DNA of 64,000 nucleotides from an uncultured Mollicutes bacterium (GTDB taxonomy: Bacteria; Bacillota_I; Bacilli_A; RFN20; CAG-826): assembly GCA_900540395.1 (NCBI GenBank), contig UQFQ01000007.1, forward strand, positions 1-64,000, in the 5' to 3' direction. Position 1 is the first letter of the stretch. Each line of letters starts with the position of its first letter. Of the stretch, positions 54,208 to 63,095 are shown piece after piece. A program made the translations under genes and the position numbers. The notes beneath the pieces were generated by a model. That model was not told the origin of the DNA, made no database searches, and was given only the letters and a program-made list of their open reading frames with translations.

Positions 54208-55590
54208 ATGCCAGAATTACCAGAAGTTGAAACTGTTAAAAATATTTTAGCGCCACTCATCGTAAATAAAACTATTGATCATGTTGATGTCTTTTATGAC
54301 CGACTAGTTCAATCCGATTTAAATGAGTTTAAAGAGAAACTAAAAGGTAAAACTTTTTTAAGTTTATCTCGTTATGGCAAATTTCTTTTCTTCCATTTGA
54401 GTGATAATTTAGTAATCATTTCTCATTTAAGAATGGAAGGAAAATATCGTTATACTAAAGAAACCAATCCTCGCATTAAAGCAACCTCTGCTTTATTTCA
54501 TTTAACTGACGGCTCTTATTTAGCTTATGATGATACTCGAAAATTTGGCTTAATGTATCTAAGTGATGAGGACAATTATAAAAAAGTTCCAATGATTGCA
54601 AAACTTGGTATTGAAGCTAACAAAATTAAAGATAGTGATTTATTACTTATTTCCAAAAAATTAAATAAGAAAAAACCAATTAAAGACTTGCTTTTAGATC
54701 AAACTATTTTATGTGGAATTGGTAATATTTATGCAGATGAGATTTTATATCAATGCAAGTTAAATCCATTAACAAAGGGAGCTGATTTAACCGAGCAAGA
54801 TATAAAAAACATTCAAAAATATGCGCTTATCACACTTGATAAAGCTATTAAATTAGGTGGATCAACAATTCATAGTTTTCATCCTAGCGAAGGAGTTGAT
54901 GGAAGATTCCAAGAAAAGCTTTTAGCATATGGTCGAGTTGGCGAAACCTGTCCAAACTGTGGAACAATTTTCCATAAAATATTTGTTAGTGGTCGCGGAA
55001 CTACTTTTTGTCCGAATTGTCAAATAAATCACGAACTTGAAAAAGCTATAGGTATCACTGGTCCAATAGGTAGTGGCAAGTCGACTATTCTAAATCATCT
55101 AAAAGAAAAGGGTTATAACACTTATTCTTGTGATGATATGGTTCATGAGCTTTATCGTGACCCTTTACATAAATCCAAAATAAGCAAAATATTACATCAT
55201 CCTTTTGATATTGATAATCCTGCTTTAGTTAAGCAAACTAGAGAAATAATGATTAAAGATTCAAATATTAAAAAGCAGGTTGAAAACTATATTTACCCTG
55301 TTTTAGAGGAAAAACTCCTGCAAATCATTGATAAAAATGATAAAGTTGCTATTGAAGCTCCTACCCTTTTTAAAGCTCATATTGAATATTTATTCAAAAA
55401 AATATTAGTTATTGAAATATCTGAAGAACAACAAATTAAAAATTTAAAAAATAGAAACGACAACATTAAATTATCAAAATCTTTAAATAAAGATTATTCT
55501 TTTATTAACTCTGATAAGATTAAAATCATTAAAGCAACGGGAGATTTTGATTCTTTATTTGAGCAAGTTGATAAAGCGTTAATCGATTAA
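54208..55590 (+). CDS. mutM-coaE: Fusion of formamidopyrimidine-DNA glycosylase (MutM) and dephospho-CoA kinase (CoaE)
   Basis: 460 aa in one uninterrupted frame. Residues 1-272 are a full MutM: catalytic Pro2 and Glu3 in MPELPE, Lys58 in RYGKFLFF, H2TH region GIGNIYADEILY, and the zinc finger C248-x2-C251...C268-x2-C271. Nine residues later a CoaE begins: GITGPIGSGKSTIL with P-loop at 285-292, then SCDDMVHELYRD and EAPTLFKAHIEYLF; it ends at 460. MutM excises 8-oxoguanine; CoaE does the last step of coenzyme A synthesis. In Bacillus the genes are close neighbours (mutM-ytaF-coaE), so loss of the gap and a stop codon explains the fusion. The CoaE half is short, about 180 aa. Confidence 0.93.
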   Translation: MPELPEVETVKNILAPLIVNKTIDHVDVFYDRLVQSDLNEFKEKLKGKTFLSLSRYGKFLFFHLSDNLVIISHLRMEGKYRYTKETNPRIKATSALFHLTDGSYLAYDDTRKFGLMYLSDEDNYKKVPMIAKLGIEANKIKDSDLLLISKKLNKKKPIKDLLLDQTILCGIGNIYADEILYQCKLNPLTKGADLTEQDIKNIQKYALITLDKAIKLGGSTIHSFHPSEGVDGRFQEKLLAYGRVGETCPNCGTIFHKIFVSGRGTTFCPNCQINHELEKAIGITGPIGSGKSTILNHLKEKGYNTYSCDDMVHELYRDPLHKSKISKILHHPFDIDNPALVKQTREIMIKDSNIKKQVENYIYPVLEEKLLQIIDKNDKVAIEAPTLFKAHIEYLFKKILVIEISEEQQIKNLKNRNDNIKLSKSLNKDYSFINSDKIKIIKATGDFDSLFEQVDKALID

Positions 55591-56471
55591 TAAAGAGCTA
55601 AAGAACCAGTTTCAACCATCCCTTTACATTTATTTTCAATTAAATTAATTATTTTTTCAGAAACAATATCTCGACCATATTTTTTAAATGAATATAATTC
55701 TTTTACTTCTTCAATCGTGAAGTCACTAGTAAAAATAGTTAATTTATTTTTAGCATGTCTTTCTTGAATTATTGGAAACAAAATTGTGTCGCGAATTAGT
55801 TCATTTTTATATTCACTACCAAAATTATCGATTACTAAAAAATCAACGTTAGAATAATTTGTCAACAATTCATTAAAGTATTGCTTGTCAGTAAAGTAAA
55901 GATCATTAAGTTGTTTAAAACGTAAAATGGAATCTGCAAAACCAAATGTTGATTCTTTATATTTTTTCATTTTATGTAAGTCGTTTAATATGCCAAATGC
56001 TGCATAACTTCTTCCGCTTCTAGGCGCACCATATAAATAAATCCAACAGCCGGCTTTTAATTTGTTACTTATAGCATTAAATAAGCTTTTAACACATTTC
56101 CTTGAAGAAGCATCACTTGGCAAGTTATTAAAATCATAAACACAAAAATGATTTAAATAATCGGTGTGTTCTTTAAAAGGAAGTAAAGTTTCATAATTCC
56201 TTTCAATAAGTTTTCCATTTCTTACCAAAATTAAACGTTGAGTCATATTGTTAGCAATACAATCTTCATACGTTTTTATTTCTTTAGCTTTATGCATGTC
56301 CTCTAAGTATTCTTTAAACTTACTGACATTTTTTTGAATTTCGCTATTTTCCCACCCTTCTTTGACTAGTACAGGATATAAATCATCATTTAATATCTTG
56401 TTATAAAGTTCTTTTGAATAATCAGCTAAATCATTTGTTGAGTATTTAATATTTGATTTGATTTTTTCCAT
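55587..56471 (-). CDS. dnaI: Primosomal protein DnaI-like, with altered ATPase motifs
   Basis: 294 aa. The N-terminal 110 residues match DnaI's helicase-binding part; the AAA+ domain follows (about 135-285). Walker A is GAPRSGRS at 148-155, with Arg in place of the usual Lys. Walker B is FLVIDNFGSE at 211-220, where the common DD is DN. Sensor and arginine-finger regions look retained (RDTILFPIIQERHAKNKLTIFTSDF). DnaI loads the replicative helicase with DnaB and DnaD. It follows dnaB by 2 nt and its stop overlaps that of mutM-coaE on the other strand. Confidence 0.87.
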   Translation of the reverse strand: MEKIKSNIKYSTNDLADYSKELYNKILNDDLYPVLVKEGWENSEIQKNVSKFKEYLEDMHKAKEIKTYEDCIANNMTQRLILVRNGKLIERNYETLLPFKEHTDYLNHFCVYDFNNLPSDASSRKCVKSLFNAISNKLKAGCWIYLYGAPRSGRSYAAFGILNDLHKMKKYKESTFGFADSILRFKQLNDLYFTDKQYFNELLTNYSNVDFLVIDNFGSEYKNELIRDTILFPIIQERHAKNKLTIFTSDFTIEEVKELYSFKKYGRDIVSEKIINLIENKCKGMVETGSLALY

Positions 56472-56473
56472 AA

Positions 56474-57700
56474 TTATTCCTCATCAAAGAAGCTCTTACC
56501 ATCATCTTCCTCTTCTATATTTTCGATATTTTGAGTTAATTCATTAGAGTTTTTAGGAGTTGAAATAACTTCTTTTTTGCTACTATCAATTCTCTTTTTA
56601 TTAAACTCTTCTAAACAATCGAGGGTATTTTTGCAGCCTTTTCTTACTAAAGTAGTAGCTATTTTTAAAACATAATTTTTAGAAAGTTCTCCATTTTTTG
56701 TTTTTAAAACTTGATCTAAAAGAGCATTAATCATGCCGTTTGAAAAACCAACATTAAAACTCAAAGTTTCGATTAAATTTAAGTCAGCTTCACTAATCTC
56801 AACACCATTTTGTTTAGATTTTAAGAACTCTTTTGGAGAAATAGATTCGTAAAATTTAATAAGAGCAGCTATATCACTTGTTGAATTAAGTTTAGTTTTC
56901 TTTTCAGTTTTGTTTTTGGAAACTTGATAACTTTTAACATAGGTTCGTGCAATATTTTTTAGTTTTGCTTGATCGACTTTATTGCCTTTGCTTTCTTCAG
57001 GTATAAAGCATTCAGTTAAAATTCCACCAATATCTTTTTCCTTTAAGCCATATAAAGTTGCAATACGTTTAATATAATCAAGTTCTTCATCACTAATTGA
57101 GTTAACTCTAATTTGAGTTTCCTTTTTTAGATAATTCAAAAGCTTAACTAAACTAAAATCATCTCTGATTTCGTTTTTATTATAGCCTTCTAACTCCATC
57201 CCCTTGTTTAACTCTAAAAAGTCAGGATTAAAATCAATTGTAAAGGAGTCATTAATTTTGGCAGAGATATTTTCATAATCTTTATAACTTCTTTTGATTT
57301 CGTATTTTTTAAGAATTTTTTCCGCTTCTTCACTGCCGACTCTTTGGCAGAAAAGTCCTTTTAAAGTCAGATTATTAAAGAAATTCTTAGGTGTTAAAAC
57401 ATCACTTACTATCAATAAATATTTTTCTTCATTTTTCTTTTTAAAAAATGAAATTAATCCAATACTTTCAAGTGTTTTTTTAGCAAGCAAAAAATTTTGA
57501 AGATTCAATTGCGATTCATTAACTAACTTTTCTAAAGTCGAATCATCTTCTTCTTTTTTCACTTTGTTTGCGAAAAATAAATACAAAAATGTCGCATCAC
57601 TTCCAATTAATGGAAGATACAAATCAAAAAGAAATTTTGAACCTTCAAAATTTAAAAGTCCGTTTTTAATAAGTTTAATTTCGCTACTTAATTCAATCAT
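56474..57700 (-). CDS. dnaB: DnaB/DnaD-family replication initiation (helicase loading) protein
   Basis: 408 aa. N-terminal winged-helix part (FLFDLYLPLIGSDATFLYLF, then LVNESQLNLQNFLLAKKTLESIGLISFF), followed by helical DnaB_2 regions (about 190-270 and 275-365, the latter with KFYESISPKEFLKSKQNG). This is the Firmicutes DnaB, not the helicase. It works with DnaI and DnaD to load helicase at the origin or at restart. It is first in a two-gene unit with dnaI. The ATG lies 7 nt after a TATAAT and lacks a ribosome site, suggesting a leaderless mRNA. Confidence 0.88.
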   Translation of the reverse strand: MIELSSEIKLIKNGLLNFEGSKFLFDLYLPLIGSDATFLYLFFANKVKKEEDDSTLEKLVNESQLNLQNFLLAKKTLESIGLISFFKKKNEEKYLLIVSDVLTPKNFFNNLTLKGLFCQRVGSEEAEKILKKYEIKRSYKDYENISAKINDSFTIDFNPDFLELNKGMELEGYNKNEIRDDFSLVKLLNYLKKETQIRVNSISDEELDYIKRIATLYGLKEKDIGGILTECFIPEESKGNKVDQAKLKNIARTYVKSYQVSKNKTEKKTKLNSTSDIAALIKFYESISPKEFLKSKQNGVEISEADLNLIETLSFNVGFSNGMINALLDQVLKTKNGELSKNYVLKIATTLVRKGCKNTLDCLEEFNKKRIDSSKKEVISTPKNSNELTQNIENIEEEDDGKSFFDEE

Positions 57701-57707
57701 CTTTAAA

Positions 57708-57713
57708 ATTATA
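57708..57713 (-). promoter_or_regulatory. -10 element of dnaB, probable leaderless transcript
   Basis: TATAAT on the minus strand, 7 nt before the ATG at 57698-57700; transcription should begin near the start codon. Confidence 0.5.
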
Positions 57714-57772
57714 CATTAAAAGCTAAGAATTTTTAGATTAAAAATTTATAAGATTTCTTCTCTAGAAAATCT

Positions 57773-57799
57773 CTATATTTAACTTTAGTTTAAATATAG
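57773..57799. promoter_or_regulatory. Inverted repeat upstream of pfkA-pyk, possible operator
   Basis: CTATATTTAA and TTAAATATAG, 10 bp each, with a 7-nt spacer. It ends where the -35 of the pfkA promoter should be; the -10 is TATAAT at 57820-57825. Confidence 0.45.
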
Positions 57800-57819
57800 A
57801 AATTATAAGCGTTTTTCAC

Positions 57820-57825
57820 TATAAT
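57820..57825 (+). promoter_or_regulatory. -10 element of the pfkA-pyk promoter
   Basis: TATAAT about 30 nt ahead of the pfkA start; the -35 is not obvious. Confidence 0.5.
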
Positions 57826-57854
57826 GTTTTTAAGTGTTTAGGAGGTTATACCTA

Positions 57855-58814
57855 ATGGTTAAAAAAATAGGAATTCTTACAAGTGGCGGTGATGCTCCTG
57901 GTATGAACGCTGCTCTTGTTGGAGCAATAAGAACCGGATATAAACTTGGAAAAGAAATGTATGTTGTTTATGATGGTTACAAAGGTTTAATAGAAAATAA
58001 TTTTGTCAAAGTCAAAGCTGATTTTGCTGAAGATAAAATGTCACATGGCGGTACAGTTATTAAAACAAAACGTCTCCCAGAATTTAAGGAGGAAAGTGTC
58101 CGTCAACAAGCTGTTGATAATCTTAAAAAAGAAGGTATTGAGGCTTTAATTGTTATTGGTGGAGATGGAAGCTATATGGGAGCTAAACGTCTTACTGAAA
58201 TGGGAATTAATTGTGTTGGGCTTCCTGGAACAATTGATAACGATATTGCAAGTAGCGACTTTACAATCGGATTTGATACCTCATTAAATAACATCTGCTC
58301 TGCTATTGATAAAATCAGCGAAACAATGTCTTCACACAATAGATGTTGTGTTGTTGAAATCATGGGTAATAATTGTCCAGATTTAACTTTATATGCTTCT
58401 ATCGCTTGTAATGCTGATTATATGATTACAATTGATCGTCCATATGATGAAAAAGATTTAATGGATACATTAAAAGCCAAAAAAGCTGCTGGTCAAGATC
58501 ACGTTTTAGTTTTAGTTGCAGAAAAATTACTTGATGTTAACGCTTTAGCTAAGAAAATCATGGCTGAAACCGGTTGGGATACAAGAGCTGATGTATTAGG
58601 TTATATTCAAAGAGGCGGAACTCCTACTGCTATGGAAAGATTTAACGCAGTTAGAATGGGTTCTTATGCAGTTGAACTTCTTGATCAAGGAATCGGTGGA
58701 GTTTGTGTCGGATTAGTTGATAATAAATTAAAATATTATGACATTATTGAATCTTTTGAGTTAAAGAGAAACAAACACGAAGATTTATATAAGACATTTG
58801 ATTTAATTAAATAA
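57855..58814 (+). CDS. pfkA: 6-phosphofructokinase, ATP type
   Basis: 319 aa from the ATG at 57855, preceded by AGGAGG; a longer frame from a GTG at 57834 would include that site and is rejected. Motifs: GILTSGGDAPGMNAAL, IVIGGDGSYMGA, catalytic PGTIDNDIASSDFTIGFDT, EIMGNNC (shortened EVMGRxxG), and LGYIQRGGTPTAMER. It phosphorylates fructose 6-phosphate in glycolysis. The pyruvate kinase gene starts 10 nt later, the usual PfkA-Pyk operon of Firmicutes. Confidence 0.96.
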   Translation: MVKKIGILTSGGDAPGMNAALVGAIRTGYKLGKEMYVVYDGYKGLIENNFVKVKADFAEDKMSHGGTVIKTKRLPEFKEESVRQQAVDNLKKEGIEALIVIGGDGSYMGAKRLTEMGINCVGLPGTIDNDIASSDFTIGFDTSLNNICSAIDKISETMSSHNRCCVVEIMGNNCPDLTLYASIACNADYMITIDRPYDEKDLMDTLKAKKAAGQDHVLVLVAEKLLDVNALAKKIMAETGWDTRADVLGYIQRGGTPTAMERFNAVRMGSYAVELLDQGIGGVCVGLVDNKLKYYDIIESFELKRNKHEDLYKTFDLIK

Positions 58815-58824
58815 AGGATAAAAT

Positions 58825-60288
58825 ATGGGAAACGTTAATTTAATTAAGAAAACTAAAATTGTTTGTACTATTGGCCCAGCAAGTGACAACATGGAAATGT
58901 TAAGAAAGCTTATCGCTAATGGTATGAATGTTATGAGAATGAACTTCTCTCATGGCGATTATAATGAGCAACTTAGAAAGTTAGAACTCGCAAGACAACT
59001 TGAAAAAGAAGGCATTTATATCGCTACAATGCTTGATACAAAAGGTCCAGAAATCAGATGTCACGATATGAAAGATGACAAAATTCAAATAAATAAAGGA
59101 CAGATTACAAGGATTTCAATGAAAAAAGTCCTTGGAACTCCTGAAAAAATTTCCGTCACATTTGATAAACTTTATGACGATGTCGAGGTTGGTGCTCATA
59201 TTAAAATCGATGATGGTAAACTCGATTTAGAAGTTATCGAAAAAGATGCTGAAAATCGTGAAATTGTCACAAGAGCTTTAAATACTCACGCAATTGGTTC
59301 TAAAAAAGGTGTTAATTGCTCTGGTGCTAAATTAAACTCACTTCAATTCATTTCTAAAAAAGATGAACAAGATTTAATTTGGGGCTGTGAAAATGGCGTT
59401 GACTTTATCAGTGCTTCTTTTGTCCGTTGTGCAAAAGATGTTCAAGATATCAGAGATATTTTAATTGCTCATGGTCATCCAGAAATTAAAATCATCTCCA
59501 AAATTGAAAACTATCAAGCTATGGATTGCCTTGAAGAAATCGTTAATGAAAGTGATGGAATCATGGTTGCAAGAGGTGATTTAGGTCTTGAAATTCCTGA
59601 AGAGGAAGTTCCAATTGTTCAAAAGAAACTCATTGATATGTGTAGAAGAAAAGGTAAACCAGTCATCACTGCTACTCAAATGCTTGATTCTATGATGAAA
59701 TCCCCTATTCCTACACGTGCTGAAGTTAGTGATGTTGCTACTGCTATTGCTGAATCAACAGACTGCGTTATGCTTTCTGGTGAATCTGCAAGCGGTGATT
59801 ATCCAGCTGAAAGCGTTATGATGCAAACAAAGATTGCACATACCATGGAAAAAACTTTAGACTACGAATCCTTTGCAAAAGAAGCTTATGATACTTCAAA
59901 TAAAGACAATAACGATGCTATTGCTAACGCAATTTGTAATACTGCAAAGTTAATTGGTGCAAAACTTATTGTTTCTTACACTGATTCTGGTAGATCATCA
60001 AGAAGAATTTCTAAAGCACGTCCTTGCTGCCCAATTCTTTCTATCTCTAATAAACTCACAACAGTAAGACAAAACGCAATTTATTGGGGTATTAACTCAG
60101 TTTTATTAAAAACAAAGAGAATGCCAGAATTTATTGAGGATATGGAAGTTGTCGCAATTGTTCATGCAAAAAGATTCGGTTGCAAACCTGGTGATCAAAT
60201 CTTAATTTCTGGCGGTACTCCTACTGGTAGTGGACGTACAAACTTCATGAGAATTGTCACTATTCCTCAAGAAAGAGATTTATTATAG
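58825..60288 (+). CDS. pyk: Pyruvate kinase
   Basis: 487 aa. KTKIVCTIGPASDN, GMNVMRMNFSHGDY, MLDTKGPEIR, the active-site region IISKIENYQAMDCLEEIVNESDGIMVARGDLGLEIP, GKPVITATQMLDSMMKSPIPTRAEVSDVA, and a C-terminal allosteric domain ending in GGTPTGSGRTNFMRI. Lacks the extra PEP-utiliser-like C-terminal domain of Bacillus Pyk. Makes pyruvate and ATP. Co-transcribed with pfkA. The next promoter (thrS leader) starts right at its stop codon. Confidence 0.96.
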   Translation: MGNVNLIKKTKIVCTIGPASDNMEMLRKLIANGMNVMRMNFSHGDYNEQLRKLELARQLEKEGIYIATMLDTKGPEIRCHDMKDDKIQINKGQITRISMKKVLGTPEKISVTFDKLYDDVEVGAHIKIDDGKLDLEVIEKDAENREIVTRALNTHAIGSKKGVNCSGAKLNSLQFISKKDEQDLIWGCENGVDFISASFVRCAKDVQDIRDILIAHGHPEIKIISKIENYQAMDCLEEIVNESDGIMVARGDLGLEIPEEEVPIVQKKLIDMCRRKGKPVITATQMLDSMMKSPIPTRAEVSDVATAIAESTDCVMLSGESASGDYPAESVMMQTKIAHTMEKTLDYESFAKEAYDTSNKDNNDAIANAICNTAKLIGAKLIVSYTDSGRSSRRISKARPCCPILSISNKLTTVRQNAIYWGINSVLLKTKRMPEFIEDMEVVAIVHAKRFGCKPGDQILISGGTPTGSGRTNFMRIVTIPQERDLL

Positions 60289-60317
60289 TTTACAAAAAAA
60301 TTATTTAGTTATATTAT
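60289..60317 (+). promoter_or_regulatory. Promoter of the thrS leader
   Basis: TTTACA at 60289-60294 and TATTAT at 60312-60317, spaced exactly 17 nt. It begins at the pyk stop codon. Confidence 0.7.
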
Positions 60318-60323
60318 TTTCTT

Positions 60324-60553
60324 GCGTTGAAAAAGACATGTTGTTATCCCTCTCTTTTTTAGAGAATGAAGCAATTAGGTGCAAGCTTCTAAAAGATGAA
60401 TAACAAAACTACTTTGGAGCAATTAAGGAAACTTAACGTTAACTTACGATACAAGTTGAAAATGAGTGATGAAGGAACTTGAAAATTCTTTCATAAATAA
60501 GGTGGTACCACGATACTAATCGTCCTTAGTCTACTAGGCTAAGGACGTTTTTT
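60324..60553 (+). ncRNA. T-box riboswitch (threonine) upstream of thrS
   Basis: The conserved T-box core AAGGTGGTACCACG is at 60499-60512, followed by the antiterminator strand and an intrinsic terminator (60522-60553). Upstream about 170 nt can form the stem I region. A likely Thr specifier is one of two ACT triplets at 60408-60413 (not proven). Uncharged tRNA-Thr would favour antitermination and raise thrS expression. Confidence 0.9.
60522..60553 (+). terminator. T-box attenuator terminator
   Basis: GTCCTTAG pairs with CTAAGGAC around a 9-nt loop, followed by GTTTTTT. It competes with the antiterminator. Confidence 0.9.
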
Positions 60554-60573
60554 ATTAAAAGGGAGCATAAATT

Positions 60574-62508
60574 ATGGAACTAATATTAAAAGATGGCAAA
60601 AAAATTAATGTAGAAAATGGCAAAAATGGTCATGATGTCGCTTTAAGTATTGCTGAAAGTTTAGCAAAAGCTTCAATTGCTTATAAACTAAATGATCATT
60701 TATATGATTTATATCGACCAATTAAGGAAGACGGTAATTTTGAACTTATCACAAAAGATAGTCCAGAAGCATTTCATATTTTAAATCATTCAGCAGCTCA
60801 TTTAATGGCTGAAGCAATTTCACTTCTTTTTAAAGGTGCAAAATTTGGTGTTGGCCCAGCGATTGAAGATGGCTTTTATTATGATGTTGACTTAAATGGT
60901 TACATTTTAAAAGAAGAAGATTTAAGAAAAATTGAAAGCAAAATGAAAGATCTTTCTAAAAAGAATGAATATATCATAAGAGAAGATGTTTCAAAAGAAA
61001 AAGCTTTAGAGATTTTTAAAGACGATGAATATAAAGAAGAGTTAATTAATGAATTAAATGAAAACGATGAAATCAGCGTTTATAAACAAGGCAGTTATGT
61101 TGATTTATGTCTTGGACCTCACGTCCCTTCAACTGGATTCATTAAAAACTTTAAACTCGATACAATAGCTGGAGCTTATTGGAGAGGAAACAGCGAAAAC
61201 AAACAACTTACTAGAATTTATGGTCTTGCTTGTTTTAGCAAAGAAGAACTCGAAGAAAGAGAAAAAATGAAAGAAGAAGCTAAAAAAAGAGATCATAGAA
61301 AAATCGGTAAAGAACTTGGTTTATTTATGATTTCTGAATTTGGCCCAGGCTTCCCATTCTTCTTGCCAAACGGCTTAATGCTTAGAAGACAAATTGAAAA
61401 CTGGTGGTATAAAATTCATGACCAATATAATTATAAATTAATTAAAACTCCTATTATTCTTTCTAAAGAATTATGGCTTACTAGTGGACACTGGGATCAC
61501 TATAAAGAAAACATGTACACTACTAAAATCGATGAAAAAGATTTTGCTATTAAGCCAATGAATTGTCCTGGTGCAATTTTAGTTTATAATAGTGAACTTC
61601 ATTCATACAAAGATTTACCACTTAGACTTGGTGAATTAGGACTCGTTCATAGACACGAAGCAAGCGGAGCTTTAAATGGTTTATTTAGAGTTAGATGTTT
61701 CACTCAAGATGATGCCCACATCTTCTGTACTCGTGACCAATTAAAAGATGAAATCGAAACTTTACTTGGCTTATATGACAAGATTTATTCAGTCTTTGGA
61801 TTAGATTATTCAATTGTTTTATCTACAAAACCTGAAAAAGATTATATTGGTGATGATGCAATTTGGGAACAAAGTGAAGCTATTCTAGCTGATGCTTGTA
61901 AAGCAAGTGGCCATGAATTCAAAATCAATCCAGGTGATGGTGCTTTCTATGGGCCTAAACTTGATTTTAAATTAAAAGATTGTATGGGTAGAATCTGGCA
62001 ATGTGGAACCATTCAACTTGATATGAATCTTCCTGAAAGATTTGATTGTACCTATATCAATTCAAAAGGTGAAAAAGAAAGACCAATTATGCTTCATAGA
62101 GCAATTCTTGGTTCATTTGAAAGATTTATTGGTATTATTACCGAACACTTTGCTGGCGCTTTCCCAATTTGGTGTGCACCACTTCAAATCAAGGTTTTAC
62201 CAGTTAATGCAAAATCTCAAGGTGAGTATGCTAAAAAACTTGTTGAAAAACTAAAAGAAGAAGATTTCAGAGTTGAACTTGATGATAGCGAAGAAAAACT
62301 TGGTTATAGATTAAGAAATTCTGTTATCAAAAAAGTACCTTATACTCTCGTTATTGGTGATAAAGAAATGGAAAATGGCACAGTTACCTATAGAAAATAT
62401 GGTAGCGAAAAGCAAATTACAGTTTCTTTAGAAGAATTCATCAACATGGTCAAAGAGGAAATTAAAACAAAAGCATTACTCGTTGACCCAAAGAATTTAA
62501 AACTTTAA
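60574..62508 (+). CDS. thrS: Threonyl-tRNA synthetase
   Basis: 644 aa. TGS domain at 1-62, editing-like second domain (HSAAHLMAEAI, YVDLCLGPHVPSTGFIKNFKL), class II core with motif 2 LVHRHEASGALNGLFRVRCFTQDDAHIFC and motif 3 ILGSFERFIGIITEHFAGAFP, zinc ligands including MNCPGA and TEHFAGAFP-area His, and an anticodon-binding domain from about 540. Charges tRNA-Thr. Start preceded by GGGAG, controlled by the T-box leader. Its TAA overlaps the next gene's ATG. Confidence 0.97.
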   Translation: MELILKDGKKINVENGKNGHDVALSIAESLAKASIAYKLNDHLYDLYRPIKEDGNFELITKDSPEAFHILNHSAAHLMAEAISLLFKGAKFGVGPAIEDGFYYDVDLNGYILKEEDLRKIESKMKDLSKKNEYIIREDVSKEKALEIFKDDEYKEELINELNENDEISVYKQGSYVDLCLGPHVPSTGFIKNFKLDTIAGAYWRGNSENKQLTRIYGLACFSKEELEEREKMKEEAKKRDHRKIGKELGLFMISEFGPGFPFFLPNGLMLRRQIENWWYKIHDQYNYKLIKTPIILSKELWLTSGHWDHYKENMYTTKIDEKDFAIKPMNCPGAILVYNSELHSYKDLPLRLGELGLVHRHEASGALNGLFRVRCFTQDDAHIFCTRDQLKDEIETLLGLYDKIYSVFGLDYSIVLSTKPEKDYIGDDAIWEQSEAILADACKASGHEFKINPGDGAFYGPKLDFKLKDCMGRIWQCGTIQLDMNLPERFDCTYINSKGEKERPIMLHRAILGSFERFIGIITEHFAGAFPIWCAPLQIKVLPVNAKSQGEYAKKLVEKLKEEDFRVELDDSEEKLGYRLRNSVIKKVPYTLVIGDKEMENGTVTYRKYGSEKQITVSLEEFINMVKEEIKTKALLVDPKNLKL

Positions 62509-62972
62509 TGAAAACAAATGCAATGCGTATTCTTGATGCTCATAAAATACACTATGAGTATTTTGAATACGCTAATGATCAAAGTTTAACTGGCGAAGAC
62601 ATTGCTAAGATTTTAAACGAGAATCCTGCTAAGTGTTTTAAAACACTTATTACTGAAGGCAAACCACATGAATTTTACGCTTTTTTAGTTCCAGTTAATA
62701 AAGAACTTGACCTTAAAAAAGCTGCTTCTTCAGTTAACGAAAAAAGCGTTTCAATGATTCCTTTTAAAGACTTATTAAAAGTTACAGGTTATATTCATGG
62801 TGGCTGTTCACCTTTAGGAATGAAGAAAAACTATAAGGTAACAATTGATGAATCTGCTAAAAATTTTGAAGATATTTATCTTAGTGGTGGCAAAGTTGGA
62901 CTTCAATTAAAAGTAAAATTATCTGATTTAATTGATGTTATTTCACCTTCATTTTCTCCGTTAACTCGTTAA
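62508..62972 (+). CDS. ybaK: YbaK/EbsC-type aminoacyl-tRNA deacylase
   Basis: 154 aa. TNAMRILDAHKIHYEYFEY start, KCFKTLITEG with the conserved Lys, VPVNKELDLKKAA, then GYIHGGCSPLGMKK and YLSGGKVGLQLKV. This is the YbaK Cys-tRNA(Pro) deacylase family, which removes mischarged amino acids. The gene shares one base with thrS (TAATG), so the two are coupled, a sensible pairing of synthetase with a proofreading enzyme. Ends before a strong terminator. Confidence 0.92.
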   Translation: MKTNAMRILDAHKIHYEYFEYANDQSLTGEDIAKILNENPAKCFKTLITEGKPHEFYAFLVPVNKELDLKKAASSVNEKSVSMIPFKDLLKVTGYIHGGCSPLGMKKNYKVTIDESAKNFEDIYLSGGKVGLQLKVKLSDLIDVISPSFSPLTR

Positions 62973-63010
62973 AAACCTTGCAAAAGTTCATTTAATTTTA
63001 AAAAATACGA

Positions 63011-63040
63011 AAAAGAGAAGTCAATCGGCTTCTCTTTTTC
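63011..63040 (+). terminator. Terminator of the thrS-ybaK operon
   Basis: AAAAGAGAAG pairs with CTTCTCTTTT around an 8-nt loop, then more T. Confidence 0.9.
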
Positions 63041-63043
63041 TTA

Positions 63044-63071
63044 TAAAAAGACCATCATTTAAGACGGCCTT
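63044..63071 (-). terminator. Terminator of the gpmA-cvpA unit
   Basis: On the minus strand AAGGCCGTC pairs with GATGGTCTT (two G-U) around a 6-nt loop, followed by TTTTTAT. Confidence 0.8.
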
Positions 63072-63095
63072 TTAAGTATTTACATAATTATTTTA

